Source of the DNA: Parasulfuritortus sp037439465
Lineage (GTDB): Bacteria; Pseudomonadota; Gammaproteobacteria; Burkholderiales; Thiobacillaceae
Reading direction: 5' to 3'
Assembly (NCBI GenBank): GCA_037439465.1
Contig: JBBIVX010000015.1
Coordinates: 4,081-68,080 of the forward strand
DNA length: 64,000 nt
In this document: positions 59,734 through 64,000 of the stretch, piece by piece
Numbering within the stretch: the stretch's first letter is position 1
How the letters are laid out: every line of letters begins with the position of its first letter
Notes under the pieces: model-generated
Told to the model about the DNA's origin: nothing
The model's input: only the letters and a program-made list of their open reading frames with translations
The model's database searches: none
Position numbers and translations under genes: made by a program

Positions 59734-60768
59734 ATGGACCTGGAAAACATTCTGACCCCCGATGCCATTTTGGCTATGGCGGGGCGAGATTTTGCCACCG
59801 CTGCCACGTTGCCCCAATTGGAACAGGCCAAGGCCCGCTTCCTCGGCAAGAATGGCCTGATCACCGCGCAAATGAAGCTCCTCGGCGGCATGGCGCCTGA
59901 TCAGCGCAAGGCGGCTGGGGCCGGTATCAACCGGGCGAAGGAGGCGTTGGAAGACCTCCTGCGCGAGCGCCGTGAGACCATTCAGGCCGGGGAGCTGGCG
60001 CGCCAACTGGCGGCCGAGTCGCTCGATGTCACCCTGCCTGGTCGTGGTGCCGGCATCGGCGGCGCTCATCCCGTCAGCCTTGCCATGAAACGCATCGAGA
60101 AACTGTTCGCTTCCGTTGGGTTCGATGTCGCCGATGGGCCTGAAATCGAAACCGATTTTTACAACTTCACAGCCTTGAACATCCCGCTAAACCATCCTGC
60201 GCGGGCCATGCACGACACTTTTTATCTAGCCGACGGCAAGCTGCTGCGCACGCATACCTCGCCGGTGCAGGTGCACTACATGCAGGGCCACCCGCCACCT
60301 ATTCGCATTATTGCCCCTGGGCGGGTCTATCGCTGCGATTCAGATGTCACGCACACGCCCATGTTCCACCAGGTGGAAGGCCTGTGGGTCGACGAAACCG
60401 TCAGCTTTGCCGATCTGAAAGGAATATTGACCGATTTTATGGCCAATTTCTTCGAGCGCGAATCGCTGCCGGTCCGTTTCCGGCCATCCTTCTTTCCGTT
60501 CACCGAACCCTCGGCCGAGATGGACATCGGCTGCGTCATCTGCGATGGCGCTGGCTGTCGCGTCTGCTCGCGCACCGGCTGGTTGGAGGTGCTGGGCTGC
60601 GGCATGGTGCATCCCAACGTATTCGGCCATGTCGGCATCGACGCCGAACGCTGGCAGGGTTTTGCCTTTGGTTTGGGTGTCGAACGCCTGGCCATGCTGC
60701 GTTATGGCGTGGATGATCTGCGGTTGTTCTTCGAGAACGACCTGCGTTTCCTGAAACAATTCGCATAA
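59734..60768 (+). CDS. pheS: Phenylalanyl-tRNA synthetase alpha subunit
   Basis: 344 aa. N-terminal coiled coil, then class II core: GPEIETDFYNFTALNIP, HPARAMHDTFYL, LLRTHTSPVQVHYM, GRVYRCDSDVTHTPMFHQVEG and the C-terminal GFAFGLGVERLAMLRYG (motif 3). A zinc-like C-x2-C-x5-C-x2-C region (CVICDGAGCRVC) is normal for this subunit. The ATG at 59734 lies 13 bp after the terminator T tract. It pairs with PheT. Confidence 0.98.
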   Translation: MDLENILTPDAILAMAGRDFATAATLPQLEQAKARFLGKNGLITAQMKLLGGMAPDQRKAAGAGINRAKEALEDLLRERRETIQAGELARQLAAESLDVTLPGRGAGIGGAHPVSLAMKRIEKLFASVGFDVADGPEIETDFYNFTALNIPLNHPARAMHDTFYLADGKLLRTHTSPVQVHYMQGHPPPIRIIAPGRVYRCDSDVTHTPMFHQVEGLWVDETVSFADLKGILTDFMANFFERESLPVRFRPSFFPFTEPSAEMDIGCVICDGAGCRVCSRTGWLEVLGCGMVHPNVFGHVGIDAERWQGFAFGLGVERLAMLRYGVDDLRLFFENDLRFLKQFA

Positions 60769-60778
60769 AGGGGGCGCC

Positions 60779-63136
60779 ATGCAATTTTCTGAAGCCTGGT
60801 TGCGCAGCCTCGTCGATCCGCCGTTGACAACCGCCGAGCTTTGCCATCTGGTCACCATGGCCGGCCTCGAAGTGGAATCCGCCGAGCCGGTCGCGCCACC
60901 CTTCAGCCACGTCGTAGTGGCGCAAATTCTGACGGCCGATAAACATCCCAATGCCGATCGCCTCCAGGTCTGCACGGTCAATGTCGGCGCCGCCGAGCCG
61001 CTCACCATCGTCTGCGGCGCGGCCAACGCCCGTTCTGGTCTCATGACCGCCTGCGCCATGGTAGGCGCCGAACTGCCCAATGACTTCAAGATCAAACAGG
61101 CCAAGGTGCGTGGTGTCGAATCCTTCGGTATGCTCTGCTCGGCCAAGGAGCTCGGGCTCGCCGACAGCGCCGTGGGCATACTCGAACTGCCGGCCGATGC
61201 GCCCGTCGGACAGAACCTGCGGCAATATCTCGATCTCGACGACCATCTCATCGCCCTCAAGCTGACGCCCAATCGAGGCGATTGTCTCTCGCTCGAGGGG
61301 ATCGCGCGCGAGGTGGCGGCCATTTCCGGACACCCGCTCGGACCTGGCGATGACACGCCGGTTGCCGCCACCCTCGCCGCCATCCAGCCGGTGGCGATTG
61401 AGGCGGCCGATGCCTGCCCGGTCTATTGCGGCCGCGTGATTCGCGGCATCGACGCTCGGGCGGCGACACCGGCATGGATGGTTCGCCGTCTGACACGCTC
61501 TGGCTTGAGACCTATTCATCCGGTGGTCGATGTGACCAACTACATCCTGCTGGAAATGGGTCAGCCCATGCATGCCTTCGACCGGACCAAGGTCGAGGGC
61601 ACGATCCGGGTGCGCCGGGCGGCGGCTGGCGAGGAACTGGTCTTGCTCAATGAGGCGACTGTCAAATTGACCGACGCCACTCTGGTCATTGCCGACGATC
61701 GCGGTCCTTTGGCCCTGGCCGGCATCATGGGCGGTGCCGCCAGCGCCGTGGCGGCGGATAGCGCTGACATCTTCTTGGAGGCGGCCCATTTCACGCCCGC
61801 CGCGCTGGCTGGACAGGCTCGTGGCTACGGACTTGCCACCGACTCCTCGCATCGCTTCGAGCGCGGTGTCGATCCCAGCCTGCCGGCGCGGGCGATGGAA
61901 CGCGCCACCCGTTTGATTCTCGATATATGCGGCGGCGAGGCGGGTACGACTACAGTCGTCGGTATGGGCCTTAGCGAACGTCCCCCCATGTGCTTTCGGC
62001 CGTCGCGGGCGCGGCGACTGTTGGGCATGGATATCCCTGATGCCGAAATGCGCGCCATCTTTTCCCGGCTTGGGCTGGAGGTGACGGGTAATGAGGCGGA
62101 TTGGCTAGTTCGCGCCCCTTCCTTTCGCTTCGATTTGTCATTGGAAGTCGATCTCATCGAGGAAATCGCCCGTATAAAGGGGTATGACACCATCCCCGCC
62201 AGCCGGCCGCGCGCCGCGGCCGCCATGCATCCCTTTCCTGAGGGCGGGCGGCGGGTTGATGAATTCAAGACGCGTCTTATCGACTTGGGCTACCAGGAAG
62301 TCATCACCTACAGTTTCATCTCCGCCCAGCAACAGGAGAGCATGGCGCCGGGCGGCGTGCAGATCGCACTGATGAATCCGATCGCCAGTCAGATGGGGGT
62401 CATGCGTGGCAGTTTGCTGCCGGGGTTGCTGCAGACCCTCCGGCATAACCTCAACCATGGTCAGGAGCGGTTGCGTCTGTTCGAGATGGGGCGCTGCTTT
62501 CTCGGCACGGAGCACGACCGTCAACCGCTGCATCTGGCAGCACTGGCCTATGGTTCAGCGCATCCCGAGCAATGGGGAGAGGCAACGCGGGCGACGGATT
62601 TTTTCGACCTCAAGGCGGACCTGGAGTCCTTGCTCTGGCCAAGATCGGTACAGTTCGAAATTGGCGATCATCCAGCCATGCATCCCGGACAGTGTGCGCG
62701 CCTGGCCCTCGACGGCCGGCCCATCGGCTGGTTGGGCGCCCTCCACCCAAAATTGGCGCAACAATTTGCTCTGAGTCGTGCTCCGGTATTATTCGAGCTG
62801 GATTGGGAAGGTCTGGCCACGCGGGAGCTGGCGCGTTACCAGGGAGTCTGCCGGTTCCCGGCGGTGCGTCGGGACATCGCCGTGGTGGTGGAGGCAGGCC
62901 TCCCGGTGGGCGACATACTGGCCGCCGTGCGTGCGCAGTTGCCGGCCGTGGTGGCAGAGTTCACTCTCTTTGACCTGTATCAAGGAAAGGGTGTGGAGAT
63001 AGGAAAAAAGAGCCTTGCATTCAAAATGTTATTACAAGATACTGAGAAAACGCTTACAGATTTGGAAATCGATGCGGCGGTTGACCGTGTGGTCACTTTC
63101 CTTTCGAAGCGGTTTCGCGCAGTGCTGCGTGGCTAG
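60779..63136 (+). CDS. pheT: Phenylalanyl-tRNA synthetase beta subunit
   Basis: 785 aa, usual length. An N-terminal tRNA-binding (EMAP-II-like) domain (about 40-150: VAQILTADKHPNADRLQVC), the B3/B4 editing domains, a B5 domain (about 400-470) with EVDLIEEIARIKGYDTIP, the synthetase-like core and a C-terminal FDX-ACB domain (from FPAVRRDIAVVVEAGLPVGD) are visible. It begins 10 bp after pheS. Together they form the alpha2beta2 enzyme. Confidence 0.98.
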   Translation: MQFSEAWLRSLVDPPLTTAELCHLVTMAGLEVESAEPVAPPFSHVVVAQILTADKHPNADRLQVCTVNVGAAEPLTIVCGAANARSGLMTACAMVGAELPNDFKIKQAKVRGVESFGMLCSAKELGLADSAVGILELPADAPVGQNLRQYLDLDDHLIALKLTPNRGDCLSLEGIAREVAAISGHPLGPGDDTPVAATLAAIQPVAIEAADACPVYCGRVIRGIDARAATPAWMVRRLTRSGLRPIHPVVDVTNYILLEMGQPMHAFDRTKVEGTIRVRRAAAGEELVLLNEATVKLTDATLVIADDRGPLALAGIMGGAASAVAADSADIFLEAAHFTPAALAGQARGYGLATDSSHRFERGVDPSLPARAMERATRLILDICGGEAGTTTVVGMGLSERPPMCFRPSRARRLLGMDIPDAEMRAIFSRLGLEVTGNEADWLVRAPSFRFDLSLEVDLIEEIARIKGYDTIPASRPRAAAAMHPFPEGGRRVDEFKTRLIDLGYQEVITYSFISAQQQESMAPGGVQIALMNPIASQMGVMRGSLLPGLLQTLRHNLNHGQERLRLFEMGRCFLGTEHDRQPLHLAALAYGSAHPEQWGEATRATDFFDLKADLESLLWPRSVQFEIGDHPAMHPGQCARLALDGRPIGWLGALHPKLAQQFALSRAPVLFELDWEGLATRELARYQGVCRFPAVRRDIAVVVEAGLPVGDILAAVRAQLPAVVAEFTLFDLYQGKGVEIGKKSLAFKMLLQDTEKTLTDLEIDAAVDRVVTFLSKRFRAVLRG

Positions 63137-63148
63137 GAGATAACAACG

Positions 63149-63463
63149 ATGAGCATGACGTTGACCAAGGCGGAGCTCGCCGAAATGTTGTTTGATAACG
63201 TCGGTCTCAACAAGCGGGAGGCCAAGGAAATGGTGGAGGCATTTTTCGACGAGGTGCGCGCCGCGCTCGAAAAAGGCGACAGCGTCAAGCTGTCCGGCTT
63301 TGGTAATTTCCAGTTGCGCGACAAACCGCAACGTCCAGGTCGTAACCCAAAAACCGGTGAAGAAATGCCCATATCCGCCCGGCGCGTGGTGACTTTCCAC
63401 GCCAGCCAAAAACTCAAGGCCATGGTGGAGGTTGCTCATGTCGGAACATCCTCCGAACAGTGA
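63149..63463 (+). CDS. ihfA: Integration host factor alpha subunit
   Basis: 104 aa DNA-bending protein. MTLTKAELAEMLFDNVGLNK, FGNFQLRDKPQRPGRNPKTG (the DNA-intercalating arm with its Pro) and RRVVTFHASQKLK are diagnostic. AGGAG precedes the ATG. Position after pheT is conserved in proteobacteria. Its end overlaps the MerR-type gene by 26 bp. Confidence 0.98.
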   Translation: MSMTLTKAELAEMLFDNVGLNKREAKEMVEAFFDEVRAALEKGDSVKLSGFGNFQLRDKPQRPGRNPKTGEEMPISARRVVTFHASQKLKAMVEVAHVGTSSEQ

Positions 63464-63827
63464 TCTTCCCTCCATTCCGTCGAAGCGTTACTTCACCATC
63501 GGCGAGGTCAGCGAACTGTGCGCGGTAAAACCCCATGTGCTGCGTTACTGGGAACAGGAGTTCGGCCAACTCAAGCCAGTCAAGCGGCGCGGTAATCGGC
63601 GTTATTACCAGCATCATGAGGTTATGCTCATCCGGCGCATCCGCGAGCTTCTGTACGAGCAGGGTTTTACCATCATCGGTGCCCGCAACCGCCTCAATCA
63701 GGAAAGCGAACTTGCCGCCGAACCCGTCATCGAGGTCGGACCAGCCAAGGAAATTGGCCACGGCGACGTGGACCTCGCGGCCATAAAAAGAGAGATCGGC
63801 GCGATCATCCAATTGCTGCGGGCCTGA
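63438..63827 (+). CDS. MerR-family transcriptional regulator
   Basis: 129 aa. An N-terminal MerR winged helix-turn-helix is clear: KRYFTIGEVSELCAVKPHVL, YWEQEFGQLKPVKRRGNRR and YYQHHEVMLIRRIRELLYEQG. The C-terminus is short and has no cysteine-based metal site. The ATG at 63438 follows GGAGG and lies inside ihfA. This gene is commonly found after ihfA; no target is known. Confidence 0.93.
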   Translation: MSEHPPNSDLPSIPSKRYFTIGEVSELCAVKPHVLRYWEQEFGQLKPVKRRGNRRYYQHHEVMLIRRIRELLYEQGFTIIGARNRLNQESELAAEPVIEVGPAKEIGHGDVDLAAIKREIGAIIQLLRA

Positions 63828-63880
63828 ATTCCCATGGCCAAGCGGGCCATCATGCAGACGCCATCGGCGCAAACGCGTGA

Positions 63881-63909
63881 TTCCTTTTCACCGGCTACAT
63901 GGCTATAAT
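63881..63909 (+). promoter_or_regulatory. Candidate promoter of tRNA-Pro
   Basis: A perfect TATAAT (63904-63909) with GC-rich discriminator GCGC lies 13 bp before the tRNA gene. The -35 region TTCCTT at 17-bp spacing is weak. Confidence 0.55.
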
Positions 63910-63922
63910 GCGCTGCTTGTGT

Positions 63923-63999
63923 CGGGGCGTAGCGCAGCCTGGTAGCGCACCTGCATGGGGTGCAGGGGGTCGGAAGTTCGAATCTTCTCGCCCCGACCA
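63923..63999 (+). tRNA. tRNA-Pro (GGG)
   Basis: 77 nt with encoded CCA, complete within the window by one base. Acceptor CGGGGCG pairs with CGCCCCG; anticodon stem CCTGC/GCAGG around loop ATGGGGT gives GGG (reads CCC/CCU, Pro). T arm has GTTCGAATC. Follows the MerR gene. Confidence 0.97.
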
Positions 64000-64000
64000 A

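Noticed and set aside
63698..64000. Minus-strand frame starting MVGARRFELPTP over tRNA-Pro
   Set aside because: This is the well-known false protein produced by reading antisense to a tRNA gene.
1..64000. CRISPR arrays, phage genes or insertion sequences
   Set aside because: No regularly spaced repeats, Cas, transposase, integrase or phage structural proteins were seen.

Overview
The window is high-GC chromosomal DNA of a proteobacterium, probably a betaproteobacterium. This is inferred from the housekeeping block at the right end (lysS, thrS-infC-rpmI-rplT-pheST-ihfA-merR with embedded tRNA genes), from Rnf followed by nth, and from DUF1841, Tat and NrfD proteins. No rRNA gene or species-level marker is present, so genus is not claimed. 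The genes suggest a metabolically flexible, at least partly anaerobic organism that uses H2, nickel, ferredoxin and polyphosphate.

Layout. 1-0.64 kb: the end of an HDOD signalling gene that leaves the window. 0.9-6.7 kb: a membrane-linked uptake [NiFe] hydrogenase of the Isp type, in the order hynD-hynS-isp1-isp2-orf-hynL. 6.7-15.2 kb: a complete V/A-type ATPase operon (H-C-I-K-F-E-A-B-D) starting 48 bp after hynL on the same strand. 15.3-25 kb: a small exported HbpS/GlcG-like protein, a Nudix hydrolase, pyruvate:ferredoxin oxidoreductase (nifJ), a large GGDEF-EAL sensor and a two-domain polyphosphate:AMP phosphotransferase. 25-36 kb (minus strand): a DgcZ-like diguanylate cyclase, a Yip1 protein, cobalamin adenosyltransferase, DUF1841, FIST, nth, the rnfABCDGE operon, a tandem CDGSH protein and alanine dehydrogenase. 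36-42.6 kb (minus): CopA and a nickel ECF import operon (nikKL, a beta-barrel protein, nikMQO). About 42.8-47.2 kb: a visibly AT-rich segment encoding a tetraheme cytochrome c, an NrfD-like protein, a 4x[4Fe-4S] Tat protein, a mini-Tat protein and a small hypothetical protein. 47.5-53 kb: a Tat-exported M48 lipoprotein, nikR, and the TgpA/DUF58/MoxR set. 53-64 kb: translation genes and three tRNAs (Lys-CTT, Val-GAC, Pro-GGG).

How it may work together (inference). Nickel enters through the Nik system under NikR control and feeds the hydrogenase, whose protease HynD is at the head of its operon. H2 electrons pass through HynSL to Isp1/Isp2 at the membrane. NifJ supplies reduced ferredoxin and Rnf couples ferredoxin to NAD(H) and an ion gradient. 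The V/A-ATPase interconverts that gradient and ATP. The AT-rich module resembles the Geobacter Cbc4 (CbcSTU) quinone:cytochrome oxidoreductase layout, has no catalytic subunit, and looks acquired. It and its small Tat-exported companion protein are the least explained part of the window.
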